Assembly (NCBI GenBank): GCA_004791255.1
Contig: SRUQ01000006.1
Span: 248,001-312,000, forward strand
Direction of reading: 5' to 3'
Source of the DNA: a bacterium M00.F.Ca.ET.205.01.1.1
GTDB lineage: Bacteria > Pseudomonadota > Alphaproteobacteria > Rhizobiales > Rhizobiaceae
DNA length: 64,000 nucleotides
The first letter of the stretch is position 1; the number at the start of each line of letters is the position of its first letter. The position numbers and the translations under genes were made by a program. Under the pieces are notes generated by a model, which was given only the letters and a program-made list of their open reading frames with translations, had not been told where the DNA came from and searched no databases. This document shows positions 18,649-27,460 of the stretch, one piece after another.

Positions 18649-19544
18649 CAGCGCATGACGACGGACTGCCCAACGATCCCGAAGGCATCAGGCTGATGAT
18701 TCATGCTCTCGTCGATGGCGAACTCGATGCGGCCGCCGCACTGGCGGTGGAGCGGCGCATCGCCGCCGATCCGCAACTTGCCGCCGAGCATGCCCGCATC
18801 GTCGCCGTGCAAGGCGCCGTCAGCCGCCTGCCGCGCCCTGACGTCAGCGATGCCTTCCTGGCCCGTATCGCGGCGATTGGCGCGCCGGCCGCGCAGGCCC
18901 CGGATCAGGAAGCGCAGCGGCGCTCGCCGTCTTCTATCCCGGGCTTGACCGTGGGTGCTGCTGGCGGCCTCAGGCGAAGCGCCGAGGCCCGCCCCTCGCC
19001 GGCACGCACCATGCCGAGGGCCCGCCGCTTCGGCTCGTTCGACTGGCGGGCCATGGCGGCCTCGATCATGATCAGCGCCGTGCTGGCCAGCGGGGCGACG
19101 CAGTGGGTGATGGTCAACAACGTGGCTGATGGCTTTGCCGCGGCGGTCGCCAGCGGTCATCGCCGCAGTCTGCTCGCCGCCAGCCCAATCGACATCGTCT
19201 CGTCCGACCGCCACACGGTAAAACCCTGGCTCGACGCCCGCATCGGCGTGTCGCCACCTGCGCCCGACCTTGCACAGGACGGTTTCGCGCTGATCGGCGG
19301 CCGGGTCGAGGTCATCTCAGGCCGGCCGGTGCCGGCGCTGGTCTACCGCCACCGCGAGCATTTGATCACCCTGGTCGCCGAACCGCAGCAAAGCGGCAAG
19401 GCCACGGAACCGAACGATCTTTCCTCCGGCGGCTTCTCCATGGTGCACTGGAGCGACGGCGCTTTCTCCTACTGGGCGATCTCCGACATGGAGCGACCCG
19501 AGCTCGACGATTTCGTCGCCCGCTTCCGCAAGGCGGCGGTGTAG
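18645..19544 (+). CDS. Membrane anti-sigma factor
   Basis: 299 residues. The N-terminal cytoplasmic part (residues 10-80, MIHALVDGELDAAAALAVERRI) is the usual sigma-binding helical region of RsiW/ChrR-like anti-sigma factors, without an obvious zinc-binding HxxxCxxC motif. A single membrane helix (about 136-156) follows, then a periplasmic domain of about 140 residues. Between them lies a 45-residue Pro/Ser/Arg-rich linker (about 81-127) of low complexity. Translationally coupled to the sigma gene. The signal is probably sensed by the periplasmic part. Confidence 0.85.
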   Translation: MTAHDDGLPNDPEGIRLMIHALVDGELDAAAALAVERRIAADPQLAAEHARIVAVQGAVSRLPRPDVSDAFLARIAAIGAPAAQAPDQEAQRRSPSSIPGLTVGAAGGLRRSAEARPSPARTMPRARRFGSFDWRAMAASIMISAVLASGATQWVMVNNVADGFAAAVASGHRRSLLAASPIDIVSSDRHTVKPWLDARIGVSPPAPDLAQDGFALIGGRVEVISGRPVPALVYRHREHLITLVAEPQQSGKATEPNDLSSGGFSMVHWSDGAFSYWAISDMERPELDDFVARFRKAAV

Positions 19545-19631
19545 GGCTGTCGGGGCCGCCAATGGCCGCCTATCCTTGCGGCATCGTGCGAATTCCGCTA
19601 AGGCGCGCCTTTGTCGCCGGGGAGCAGCAGC

Positions 19632-20129
19632 TTGAACGATCAACGCGCCGACGTCGCCATCATTATGGGCAGCCAATCCGACTGGGCGACGATGCGCCAG
19701 GCGGCCGAAACGCTGGAAGCGCTCGGCGTTCCCCACAGGCGGCTGATCATTTCGGCGCACCGCACGCCCGACCGGCTCTATGAATTCGCCAAGGGTGCCA
19801 AGGCGGCCGGCTACAAGGTGATCATCGCCGGCGCCGGCGGCGCCGCCCACCTGCCCGGCATGACGGCGGCGATGACGCCGCTGCCCGTGTTCGGCGTGCC
19901 GGTGGAATCGAAGGCGCTGTCGGGACAGGATTCGCTGCTGTCGATCGTGCAGATGCCGGCCGGCATTCCCGTCGGCACGCTGGCCATCGGCAAGGCGGGT
20001 GCGGCCAACGCAGCCCTGCTGGCCGCCGCCGTGCTGGCGCTGAACGACAACAAGCTTGCCGAGCGGCTCGATGCCTGGCGCGCCGCGCAGACCGCCAAGG
20101 TCGCGGCCGAACCGACGGATACGCCGTGA
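19632..20129 (+). CDS. purE: N5-carboxyaminoimidazole ribonucleotide mutase
   Basis: 165 residues; converts N5-CAIR to CAIR in purine synthesis. Motifs: IIMGSQSDW at the start, ISAHRTPDR with the catalytic His, and AGAGGAAHLPGM. No ATG is available before the first motif: TTG 19632, nine bases after GGGGAG, is the best start; TTG 19611 is the alternative. The class I length and the adjacent purK confirm the two-step PurK/PurE route. Confidence 0.96.
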   Translation: MNDQRADVAIIMGSQSDWATMRQAAETLEALGVPHRRLIISAHRTPDRLYEFAKGAKAAGYKVIIAGAGGAAHLPGMTAAMTPLPVFGVPVESKALSGQDSLLSIVQMPAGIPVGTLAIGKAGAANAALLAAAVLALNDNKLAERLDAWRAAQTAKVAAEPTDTP

Positions 20130-21202
20130 GCCTGGCCGCCGGATCGACCATCGGCATCATCGGCGGCGGCCAGCTCGGCCGCATGCTGGCGATATCAGCC
20201 GCCCGCCTCGGTTACCGCACCATCGTACTGGAGCTGCAGCCGGACTGCCCGGCGGCGCAAGTGGCCAACCGGCAGATCGTGGCTGCCTATGACGACCCGG
20301 CAGCGCTTGCCGAACTGGCGGCCGCCTCCACCGTGGTCACCTACGAATTCGAAAACGTACCGGTCGCCGCCGCAAACGCGCTTGCGACCAAGGTGCCCGT
20401 CTATCCGCCGGCACGCGCGCTCGAAGTGGCGCAGGACCGTGTCGCCGAAAAAACCTTCCTCAACGGCATCGGCATACCGACGGCGGACTTCCGCGCGGTC
20501 GACGATGATGCCGGGCTGACGGCGGCGCTGAAGGCGTTCAGCGGCAACGGCGTGCTGAAGACGCGGCGCATGGGTTATGACGGCAAGGGCCAGCGCGTCT
20601 TCCGCAACATGGAAACGGGCGGCTTTGCCGGCACCTGCGAGGCGATGGGCAACGTGCCGTTGATCCTCGAAGCCTTCGTGCCGTTCGAGCGTGAGATTTC
20701 TGTCATCGCGGCGCGTGGCATCGACGGTTCCGTCGCCGCCTACGATCCGGCCGAAAACATCCATCGCCACGGCATCCTGCACAGCTCGACCTTGCCGGCC
20801 GGCGTCGCACCGGCGACCGCAAGCGCGGCAAAGGACGCGGCTGCGAAAATACTGTCGGCGCTCGACTATGTCGGCGTCATCGGCGTCGAGTTCTTCGTGC
20901 TGGCCGACGGATCGCTGCTGGCCAACGAGATGGCGCCCCGCGTCCACAATTCCGGCCACTGGACGGAGGCCGCGGCAACCGTCTCGCAGTTCGAGCAGCA
21001 TATCCGTGCCGTCGCCGGCCTGCCCTTGGGCGACCCGGGGCGGCATTCCGACTGCGTGATGGAAAATCTGATCGGCGACGACGTGCTGCGCGTTCCCGCA
21101 TTGCTCGCCGAGCCTGACGTGATGCTGCATCTCTACGGCAAGGCCGAGGCGCGCCCCGGCCGCAAGATGGGCCACTTCACCAGGATCAGCCGGCGCAATT
21201 GA
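20126..21202 (+). CDS. purK: N5-carboxyaminoimidazole ribonucleotide synthase
   Basis: 358-residue ATP-grasp enzyme that makes N5-CAIR from AIR, bicarbonate and ATP. It starts with GTG overlapping the purE stop. Readable features are IGIIGGGQLGRM, the ATP-grasp strand VLKTRRMGYDGKGQ, the glutamate-rich FVPFEREISVIAAR and the metal site NEMAPRVHNSGHWT. Normal length. Confidence 0.97.
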   Translation: MSLAAGSTIGIIGGGQLGRMLAISAARLGYRTIVLELQPDCPAAQVANRQIVAAYDDPAALAELAAASTVVTYEFENVPVAAANALATKVPVYPPARALEVAQDRVAEKTFLNGIGIPTADFRAVDDDAGLTAALKAFSGNGVLKTRRMGYDGKGQRVFRNMETGGFAGTCEAMGNVPLILEAFVPFEREISVIAARGIDGSVAAYDPAENIHRHGILHSSTLPAGVAPATASAAKDAAAKILSALDYVGVIGVEFFVLADGSLLANEMAPRVHNSGHWTEAAATVSQFEQHIRAVAGLPLGDPGRHSDCVMENLIGDDVLRVPALLAEPDVMLHLYGKAEARPGRKMGHFTRISRRN

Positions 21203-21203
21203 C

Positions 21204-21215
21204 CCCCGAAAGGGG
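21204..21215. terminator. Small hairpin between convergent purK and the LprI-like gene
   Basis: CCCC-GAAA-GGGG immediately after the purK stop and two bases before the convergent gene's stop. A GNRA-type tetraloop on a four-base stem; no T-run. It may serve as a weak bidirectional end. Confidence 0.3.
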
Positions 21216-21216
21216 C

Positions 21217-21639
21217 CTATTGCACCTCGTCGCCTTCAACCTCGTCGGAGCTGCCGCAACTCGCATCGCCTTCCTCGCAATTGGCCGAGGCGGCCAGCTG
21301 CTTGATGCGCTCATTGGTCAGCCTGGTCAGGCATTCCGAGACCTCCATCGAATGGATGGAGCCACCCTGGCTGGCGGCGGTGGTGTGCGCGCACTCGGCG
21401 TCGCGGAAGGCGATCCAGGCGCGCTGCGCGGCCTGCAGCAATCTCTTGGCATCGGCATCATCCGAACTGATCAGCTCCTGATAGGCCGTGTTGAGCCTGG
21501 CGTCGGCGGCCTGATAGTCCTCACCGGCACAGATGTTCATCATCTGCTGGCTTTCGTCGGAACGGTCGCATTCCTGCGCGCCGGCGACAGTCGCCGACGC
21601 CAAGACGACAAGGCAGGCGGACAGGAAAATGCGGCGCAT
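21217..21639 (-). CDS. Exported LprI-like protein (DUF1311)
   Basis: 140 residues with a signal peptide (MRRIFLSACLVVLASATVAG, cleavage near AGAQ) and a cysteine-containing helical domain: CDRSDESQQMMNICAGEDY, RLNTAYQELI, RAWIAFRDAEC and SECLTRLTNERIKQL. This is the DUF1311 pattern found in the mycobacterial lysozyme inhibitor LprI and many proteobacterial proteins. ATG 21639 is preferred because GGGGA lies at the correct distance; ATG 21645 directly follows it. A periplasmic role, possibly lysozyme inhibition, is suggested but unproven. Confidence 0.85.
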   Translation of the reverse strand: MRRIFLSACLVVLASATVAGAQECDRSDESQQMMNICAGEDYQAADARLNTAYQELISSDDADAKRLLQAAQRAWIAFRDAECAHTTAASQGGSIHSMEVSECLTRLTNERIKQLAASANCEEGDASCGSSDEVEGDEVQ

Positions 21640-21758
21640 GGTCATCCCCAAATCACTCGAAATCCACGGCATCATCCCAGCCGGCCACGGACCGTGCAAT
21701 GCCACGGGGCCGACATGGCGGATATTTGATGATATCAGGATGAGGAGCATGCTTGCGG

Positions 21759-21787
21759 TTGACACGGGGGAGGCTCCTCGTTTATGA
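21759..21787 (+). promoter_or_regulatory. Sigma70 promoter of rpmJ
   Basis: TTGACA at 21759-21764, 17-base spacer, TTATGA at 21782-21787: 6/6 and 4/6 matches with ideal spacing, 83 bases before the L36 start. The expected strength suits a ribosomal protein gene. Confidence 0.65.
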
Positions 21788-21869
21788 GCCACCCACAGTT
21801 CAAAGGCGCGTCTTCGGGCGCGCTTTAAAGTTTCGACCCGGAACCGGGTCCACACCGACAGGCAAGACC

Positions 21870-21995
21870 ATGAAGATCAAGAATTCGCTCAAGGCGCTGA
21901 AGGCGCGTCACCGCGACAACCAGCTGGTTCGCCGCAAGGGCCGCATCTACATCATCAACAAGACCGCTCCGCGCTACAAGGCGCGCCAGGGCTGA
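21870..21995 (+). CDS. rpmJ: 50S ribosomal protein L36, cysteine-free (type B) form
   Basis: 41 residues (MKIKNSLKALKARHRDNQ to YKARQG). It lacks the four zinc-ligand residues of the C+ form of L36 and matches the YkgO-type zinc-independent paralogue, which is the usual single form in rhizobia. It stands alone with its own promoter, not within the spc operon. Confidence 0.95.
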   Translation: MKIKNSLKALKARHRDNQLVRRKGRIYIINKTAPRYKARQG

Positions 21996-22005
21996 GCTTT
22001 CGGCT

Positions 22006-22022
22006 GGAGGCTTTTTGCCTCC
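22006..22022 (+). terminator. Hairpin downstream of rpmJ
   Basis: GGAGGC-TTTTT-GCCTCC, ten bases past the L36 stop, with no following T-run. It may mark the transcript end or protect it. Confidence 0.4.
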
Positions 22023-22107
22023 GCCAGTTGATGCTTGTTGCCGGTCTGCCGACCGTCTCACGCTAAAATCACTTTGATGTTCCGCCGCCCGGGACTAGAG
22101 TCGGGCG

Positions 22108-22713
22108 ATGCGGATTCTTTTTGCATTTTTGACTGCCTTCCTCGTTTCCGGCGCCATCTCTCTGCCGGCACGGGCCGATGACAAGGCGACGGCGCCCGCG
22201 GCGCCCGATATTCCGCCACCAGCTATGACCAAACAGGCCCGGCTCGACAAGCTGTTCGGCGACCTGAAGCGCGAGCGCAACGAGAAGGCGGCCGAACGCA
22301 TTGCCGGCACCATCTGGAGCGAATGGTTCCAGTCCGGCAGCGCCTCGATCGACCTGATGATGCTGTGGTCGCAAAAGGCGATGGACGACCAGAAGTTCGA
22401 CGTCGCGCTCGATTTCCTCGACCAGGTGGTGACCTTGCAACCGGCCTATGCCGAGGGCTGGAACCGGCGCGCCACGGTGCATTTCATGATGAAGAACTTC
22501 GGCAAGTCGATGGCCGACATCGACCGCACGCTGCAGCTCGAGCCCCGCCATTTCGGCGCGCTCTCCGGCCTCGCCCAGATCATGGCGCTGACCGGCCACA
22601 AACAGTCGGCGCTGGAAGCCTGGCAGAAAGTGCTGGCCATCTACCCGATGATGCGCAGCGCCCAGGACCAGGTGGCGACGCTGTCCGAAGAATTGGCCGG
22701 TGAAGGAATTTGA
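22108..22713 (+). CDS. Exported TPR-repeat protein
   Basis: 201 residues with a signal peptide (FAFLTAFLVSGAISLPARAD, cleavage after ARA near residue 24). About three tetratricopeptide-like helical pairs follow (LDFLDQVVTLQPAYAEGWNR, then MADIDRTLQLEPRHFGALSG and ALEAWQKVLAIYP). Probably a periplasmic scaffold; no partner is evident. The gene ends just before a repeat hairpin. Confidence 0.85.
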   Translation: MRILFAFLTAFLVSGAISLPARADDKATAPAAPDIPPPAMTKQARLDKLFGDLKRERNEKAAERIAGTIWSEWFQSGSASIDLMMLWSQKAMDDQKFDVALDFLDQVVTLQPAYAEGWNRRATVHFMMKNFGKSMADIDRTLQLEPRHFGALSGLAQIMALTGHKQSALEAWQKVLAIYPMMRSAQDQVATLSEELAGEGI

Positions 22714-22736
22714 TTCCCTGAAGGGAGTAGGGGAAT

Positions 22737-22835
22737 AGGGCAGTAAGGCAGTAGGGGAGAGATCGGCCGGGAAACACATCCCTACTGCCCTACTGCCCTA
22801 CTGCCCTACTGCCCTACTGCCCTACTGCCCTACTG
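22737..22835. repeat. 8-bp tandem repeat array with inverted partner
   Basis: Seven tandem copies of CCCTACTG occupy 22780-22835. The 20-base segment 22737-22756 is the reverse complement of 22780-22799 with one mismatch, so the block can fold into a long hairpin with a 23-base loop. Located between the TPR gene and the hydrolase gene. The copy number is likely to vary between strains by slippage. Confidence 0.9.
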
Positions 22836-22879
22836 CCCTCCTCCAGAACTAATCCCGCCCCACCCCCGTATATCCCCGC

Positions 22880-23947
22880 ATGAACCTCATCTACGCCGCG
22901 TTCGCCTTCCTCCTTGCCCTCGTCTTTGCCCTTGCCGGTGTCACCCGCGCCGGCGCGTGGCTGATCGAGCGACGCAATCCGCCGGTTGGCGAGTTCGCCG
23001 ACATTGGCGGTGCCCGCATCCACTATGTGCATGTCCCGGCCCCCGCTAATGCCGATTTGCCGCCGATCGTCTTCATCCACGGCGCCAGCGCCAACCTCAG
23101 GGATCAGATGCTGCCGCTACGGCCGCTGCTGGACGGCCGGGCCGAAATGCTGTTCTTCGACCGGCCGGGTTTTGGCTGGTCCGGTCGTGGCCCCGGCAAC
23201 AATGAAGACCCCTCGGCGCAAGCCAACACCATCGCCGCCTTGATGGACCGCCTCGGCATGAAACAGGCCATCATCGTCGGCCATTCCTTCGGCGGTGTGG
23301 TGACGGCGGCGTTTGGCCGCGAGCATCCCGACAAGACGCTTGGGCTGGTCTTCCTGGCGCCGGCGACCCATCCCTGGCCGGGCGGCGCGACCTCCTGGTA
23401 TTACGACCTGACCACCATTCCTGTCATCGGCAGGCTGTTTTCCGAGACGCTGTCCTATCCCGCCGGAACACTGCGGATGGCTGACGCCACGACCTGCGTC
23501 TTCTCGCCCAACAAGGTGCCGGACGATTACAACAGCCAGGCCTCGATCCCGCTGGTGCTGAGGCCATCGGCCTTCCGCGCCAACGCCACCGACGTCGCCG
23601 GCCTCTACCGCTACGCGCTCGGCGCCGCGCCGCACTACAGCGAGATCAAGGCGCCGACCATGGTCATTTCAGGCGATCGCGACAAGGTGGTCTATGCGCA
23701 CATCCACTCGGTTGGGCTGGTACGCGACATTGCCGGCGCCGAACTGATCTGGGTGCACAATCTCGGCCACAAGCCGGACTGGATCGCTCCGGACCTCGTT
23801 GTCGGTGCGATCGAGAAGGTCGCCGGCAGGGATATCGACCTGGAGGCGATGGCCAGGACGGTGGAAGCGCGGATATCAGGTGACGCCTATGGCGCCGGCA
23901 GATGTGCCGACATCAGGGAACCGCAGGCCGAACTCGCGCCGACCTGA
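22880..23947 (+). CDS. Alpha/beta-hydrolase with N-terminal membrane anchor
   Basis: 355 residues. Residues 3-26 form a hydrophobic anchor or uncleaved signal. The fold follows with the oxyanion segment VFIHGASAN, the nucleophile serine in VGHSFGGV, the acid in SGDRDKVV and the histidine in HNLGHKPDW. The substrate is not predictable. The start lies 45 bases after the tandem repeat array, which could influence its expression. Confidence 0.88.
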   Translation: MNLIYAAFAFLLALVFALAGVTRAGAWLIERRNPPVGEFADIGGARIHYVHVPAPANADLPPIVFIHGASANLRDQMLPLRPLLDGRAEMLFFDRPGFGWSGRGPGNNEDPSAQANTIAALMDRLGMKQAIIVGHSFGGVVTAAFGREHPDKTLGLVFLAPATHPWPGGATSWYYDLTTIPVIGRLFSETLSYPAGTLRMADATTCVFSPNKVPDDYNSQASIPLVLRPSAFRANATDVAGLYRYALGAAPHYSEIKAPTMVISGDRDKVVYAHIHSVGLVRDIAGAELIWVHNLGHKPDWIAPDLVVGAIEKVAGRDIDLEAMARTVEARISGDAYGAGRCADIREPQAELAPT

Positions 23948-23995
23948 CTTCCTCCGGGACCGGTCAACGCAAGGAACCATGGGGATCGGCGCGAC

Positions 23996-24460
23996 ATGTA
24001 TGTGCTGAAACACGGCGTAAAGAGAGACCCGGAAAGGCGCTGGGCACTGCCGGATCGCATCTTTTTCGGCTACGGCGCGTGCCACATTCTTGCAGGCACC
24101 TTTCTCAAACATCCTCCCCTCGAAGGATTTTACGCGGAACGGATCATTCCGGCCGAAGGCTTTTCGGGCAACCATATCTACGTGACGAACGGCGTCATCG
24201 CTTTCGACTACCACGGCTATTCCAGCCGCGACCGGCTCCTGGAGCACCACAAGAGAGCATGGGCCTCGCACGGCGCCGGTTGGCATTGCGCGATCGCCAG
24301 GGTCGATTTCGATCTGCTCGACACCGCCGGATTGAACCGGCGCAAGATGCTCGGCCCGGATCAGTACCTGCATGACCCGGTTCCGCGCTCACGCCGGTTT
24401 CTTCAGCGCTTCGATCACCCTGAAGCCGCGGCAAGAGCGCTCAAAACCGCTCTGCGTTGA
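23996..24460 (+). CDS. Conserved-looking hypothetical protein
   Basis: 154 residues, cytoplasmic, no recognised family. Clear sequence features include GYGACHILAGTFL, a long mixed alpha/beta stretch NHIYVTNGVIAFDYHGYS and a His-rich helix (LLEHHKRAWASHGAGWHCAI). Codon usage matches the surroundings, so it is probably a real gene. It is convergent with pyk and separated from it by only 26 bases. Confidence 0.7.
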   Translation: MYVLKHGVKRDPERRWALPDRIFFGYGACHILAGTFLKHPPLEGFYAERIIPAEGFSGNHIYVTNGVIAFDYHGYSSRDRLLEHHKRAWASHGAGWHCAIARVDFDLLDTAGLNRRKMLGPDQYLHDPVPRSRRFLQRFDHPEAAARALKTALR

Positions 24461-24486
24461 AGCCACTGGGGTACGTTTAGGGCCAA

Positions 24487-25920
24487 CTATCTTCCGGCTG
24501 TTTCCGATCCTACATAGGCGATGCGCAGCATGTTGGTGGAGCCCGGGGTCCTCAGCGGCACGCCGGCGGTGATGATGATGCGGTCGCCCGGCTTGCCGAA
24601 TTCCTCTTCCAGCGCGATGCGGCAGGCACGGTTGACCATGTCGTCGAGGTCGGTGGCATCGGGCGAGACGACACAATGCGTGCCCCACAACAGTGACAGC
24701 CGTCGCGCCGTGCTGAGGATCGGCGACAGCGCCACGATCGGCACTTGCGGCCGCTCGCGCGCGGCGCGCAGGCCGGTGGTGCCGGAGGCGGTGTAGGTGA
24801 TGATCGCCGACAGTTTCAGCGTCTCGGCGATCTCGCGGGCGGCCAGCGAAATGGCGTCCGCACCCGTCGCTTCCGGCTCGGAGCGCTGGGCGTTGATGAT
24901 GCCGGCATAGGTCGGGTCGGTTTCGACCTTGGTGGCGATACGGTCCATCATCGCTACCGCCTCGACCGGATAGGCGCCTGCCGCCGATTCCGCCGACAGC
25001 ATGACGGCGTCGGCGCCCTCGAAGACGGCGATAGAGACGTCCGAGACTTCGGCGCGGGTCGGCACCGGTGCCGTGATCATCGATTCCAGCATCTGCGTGG
25101 CGACCACCACCGGCTTGCCGGCGCGGCGCGCGGCGCGCGTGATCTGCTTCTGGATGCCGGGCACGGCTTCCAGCGGCATCTCGACACCGAGATCGCCACG
25201 GGCGACCATCAGCGCATCCGACAGTTCGATGATCTCGGCCAGCCGGGCGACAGCCTGCGGCTTTTCGATCTTGGCCATGATCAGCGCCCGGCCGCGCGCG
25301 ATCTTGCGCGCTTCGGCCAGATCCTCCGGCCGCTGCACGAAGGACAGCGCCACCCAGTCGACATCAGTGGCGAGCACCGCGTCGAGGTCTTTGCGGTCCT
25401 TCTCGGTCAGCGCACCGACCGGCAGGTCTGTATCGGGCAGGCTGACGCCCTTCTTGTCGGAGATCGTGGTGCCGGCGACAACGGTGCAGACGATCGACTT
25501 GCCGTCGCTCTTCACCGCCCTCAATTCGAGCTTGCCATCATCGATCAAGAGGCGATGGCCTGTTTCAACCGAGCTCAGGATTTCCGGATGCGGCAGATAA
25601 ACCCTTGTCGACGTGCCTGGCTCGGGATTGTCGTCGAGCGTGAAGGCCTGGCCTGGTGTGAGCACTTCCTTGCCGTTGGCGAATTTGCCGACACGCAGCT
25701 TGGGGCCTTGCAGGTCGGCGAGGATGCCGATCGGCCGGCCGACCTTTCCCTCGACGGCGCGGATGCGGCCGACCAGCGTGCGCATCAGCTCGTGGTCGGT
25801 ATGGCTCATGTTGATGCGGAACACGTCGGCGCCCGCTTCGAACAGTTTCTGCAGCATCTCCTCGGAGGAGGACGCCGGACCGATGGTGGCTAGGATCTTG
25901 ACCTTGCGGCTACGTCTCAT
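24487..25920 (-). CDS. pyk: Pyruvate kinase
   Basis: 477 residues; converts phosphoenolpyruvate and ADP to pyruvate and ATP at the end of glycolysis/Entner-Doudoroff. Readable: KILATIGPAS at the N-terminus, NMSHTDHE, ADLQGPKLRVG, the metal-binding MVARGDLGVEMP and KPVVVATQMLESM. The C-terminal effector domain ends normally. Its ATG overlaps the stop of the upstream DUF1036 gene by four bases, indicating translational coupling. Confidence 0.97.
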   Translation of the reverse strand: MRRSRKVKILATIGPASSSEEMLQKLFEAGADVFRINMSHTDHELMRTLVGRIRAVEGKVGRPIGILADLQGPKLRVGKFANGKEVLTPGQAFTLDDNPEPGTSTRVYLPHPEILSSVETGHRLLIDDGKLELRAVKSDGKSIVCTVVAGTTISDKKGVSLPDTDLPVGALTEKDRKDLDAVLATDVDWVALSFVQRPEDLAEARKIARGRALIMAKIEKPQAVARLAEIIELSDALMVARGDLGVEMPLEAVPGIQKQITRAARRAGKPVVVATQMLESMITAPVPTRAEVSDVSIAVFEGADAVMLSAESAAGAYPVEAVAMMDRIATKVETDPTYAGIINAQRSEPEATGADAISLAAREIAETLKLSAIITYTASGTTGLRAARERPQVPIVALSPILSTARRLSLLWGTHCVVSPDATDLDDMVNRACRIALEEEFGKPGDRIIITAGVPLRTPGSTNMLRIAYVGSETAGR

Positions 25921-26381
25921 TGACTGTTTGTTCCCGGGGCGGCTGGCGCGCCTCCCGTTGCGGGCTCGTCGGTCAGCTGGACCATCCAGCTTGCCTGCTC
26001 GCCCGTGTCATATTCCTGGAATCCGGCGCGCTGGAAGCCCCGGGCGACGCAGTCGTTCACGCCTGCGATCTTGAACTCTTTTTCAGCCACGCACATGTTG
26101 ATCGGGCCGTCCCAGCGTCCGCCGCGCTCGGCGTCTTCTGCATAAAGATAGTAAAACCTTGATGACAGCGGCCCTTCGATCAACGTCTTGCAGCTCGATC
26201 CTTCGATATGCCACCAGCCCTCGGTGATCCAGCCGGCCTTGGCGCGATAGCCGATGCCGACGCCGACCAGGTTCTGCGTAGCGTTGCAGACCCGGAAATC
26301 GGCACGCGCGGGTGAAGCCGCAACCATCGCCGACAGTCCCACTGCGAGCGCCAGGATCGGCATGGCGAAGGCAAAGCGCAT
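25917..26381 (-). CDS. Exported DUF1036 protein coupled to pyk
   Basis: 154 residues from ATG 26381, which gives a textbook signal peptide (MRFAFAMPILALAVGLSA, cleavage ARA-DF). Starts at 26435 or 26471 are also open. The mature domain DFRVCNATQNLVGVGIGY, WITEGWWHIEGSSCK and FYYLYAEDAERGG is DUF1036, a small cysteine-containing periplasmic family of unknown function. Coupling to pyk by ATGA is odd for an exported protein. Confidence 0.82.
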   Translation of the reverse strand: MRFAFAMPILALAVGLSAMVAASPARADFRVCNATQNLVGVGIGYRAKAGWITEGWWHIEGSSCKTLIEGPLSSRFYYLYAEDAERGGRWDGPINMCVAEKEFKIAGVNDCVARGFQRAGFQEYDTGEQASWMVQLTDEPATGGAPAAPGTNSQ

Positions 26382-26651
26382 GCGCTGCCCGCCGGCGGAA
26401 CCTATCGCAAAACCCCTCAAGAACCACATCTGCATCTCTCTGCGCCCCTTTTCGGAAAAGTCCGGGCGCATGTCAACGCACCGTTTTGACCAATTCCAAT
26501 CGATTTAGGAAGGCTCCCGGCGCTCTATCCGTCGCCCCTCGCCAGATTTCAGCGGAAACCTAGGCTAAACAACGGCATTGCACACACGTCGTCTTCGTGG
26601 AATGACGATAGCACCCTCCCCGGAAGCCAGCGAACAGACCATTTCCCGCCG

Positions 26652-27449
26652 ATGACCCGATCCACAGTTTTCGCGCCGTTCGATATCGTCGAGGGCGACC
26701 GCAAGCGAGGCATCGTGCTGTTGGCCGACCACGCCCGCCGCGACCTGCCCGAGGAGTATGGCAGCCTCGGACTGCCCTCAGCCGAGTTCGACCGCCACAT
26801 CGCCTATGACATCGGCGTCGAGGCGGTGACGCGCGAACTGGCGGCCCTGCTCGACGTGCCGGCGCTGCTTGCCAATTTCTCGCGGCTGCTGATCGACCCC
26901 AACCGGGGCGAGGACGATCCGACGCTGATCCGCCAGCTCTATGACGGCACTGTGGTGCCGGGAAACTATCCCATGGCGCCTGAGGAACGCGAAAGGCGGT
27001 TCGACCGCTTCTACCGTCCCTATCACGATGCCGTCGGCGCCATGATTGCTTCGGTGGCCCAGGCGTCCGGACAGGCGCCCTTCATCTTCTCGGTGCATTC
27101 CTTCACGCCGGTCATGCAAGGCCGGCCACGGCCATGGCATGTCGGCATATTGTGGGACAGGGACGACCGGGTGGCGCGGCCGCTGATCGACCTGCTGGCC
27201 GCCGACGGCAGCCTCGTCGTCGGCGACAACGAGCCCTATGACGGCGCGCTGCGCGGCGACACCATGTTCAAGCATGCCATCGTCAACGGCTACGCCCATG
27301 CGCTGATCGAGATCCGCCAGGACCTGATATCGGACGGGAAAGGCGCTCTTGCCTGGGCCGAGCGCCTGGCGCCGATCGTTGACGCGATCGACCGCCGTGC
27401 CGATATACATGTGGTGAAGATGTTCGGCTCGCGCACCGGGCCGCTATGA
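26652..27449 (+). CDS. N-formylglutamate amidohydrolase family protein
   Basis: 265 residues of the FGase family, which removes formate from N-formyl-L-glutamate in histidine breakdown; other family members act on related formyl or amide substrates. Features: ADHARRDLPEEYG with a metal-binding His, RLLIDPNRGEDDP and FSVHSFTPVM with further conserved histidine and serine. No hut genes are nearby, so the precise substrate is uncertain. Confidence 0.87.
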   Translation: MTRSTVFAPFDIVEGDRKRGIVLLADHARRDLPEEYGSLGLPSAEFDRHIAYDIGVEAVTRELAALLDVPALLANFSRLLIDPNRGEDDPTLIRQLYDGTVVPGNYPMAPEERERRFDRFYRPYHDAVGAMIASVAQASGQAPFIFSVHSFTPVMQGRPRPWHVGILWDRDDRVARPLIDLLAADGSLVVGDNEPYDGALRGDTMFKHAIVNGYAHALIEIRQDLISDGKGALAWAERLAPIVDAIDRRADIHVVKMFGSRTGPL

Positions 27450-27460
27450 CGGAGGCTCCG

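Noticed and set aside
22780..22835. CRISPR array
   Set aside because: The repeats are eight bases long with no spacers and no cas genes nearby.
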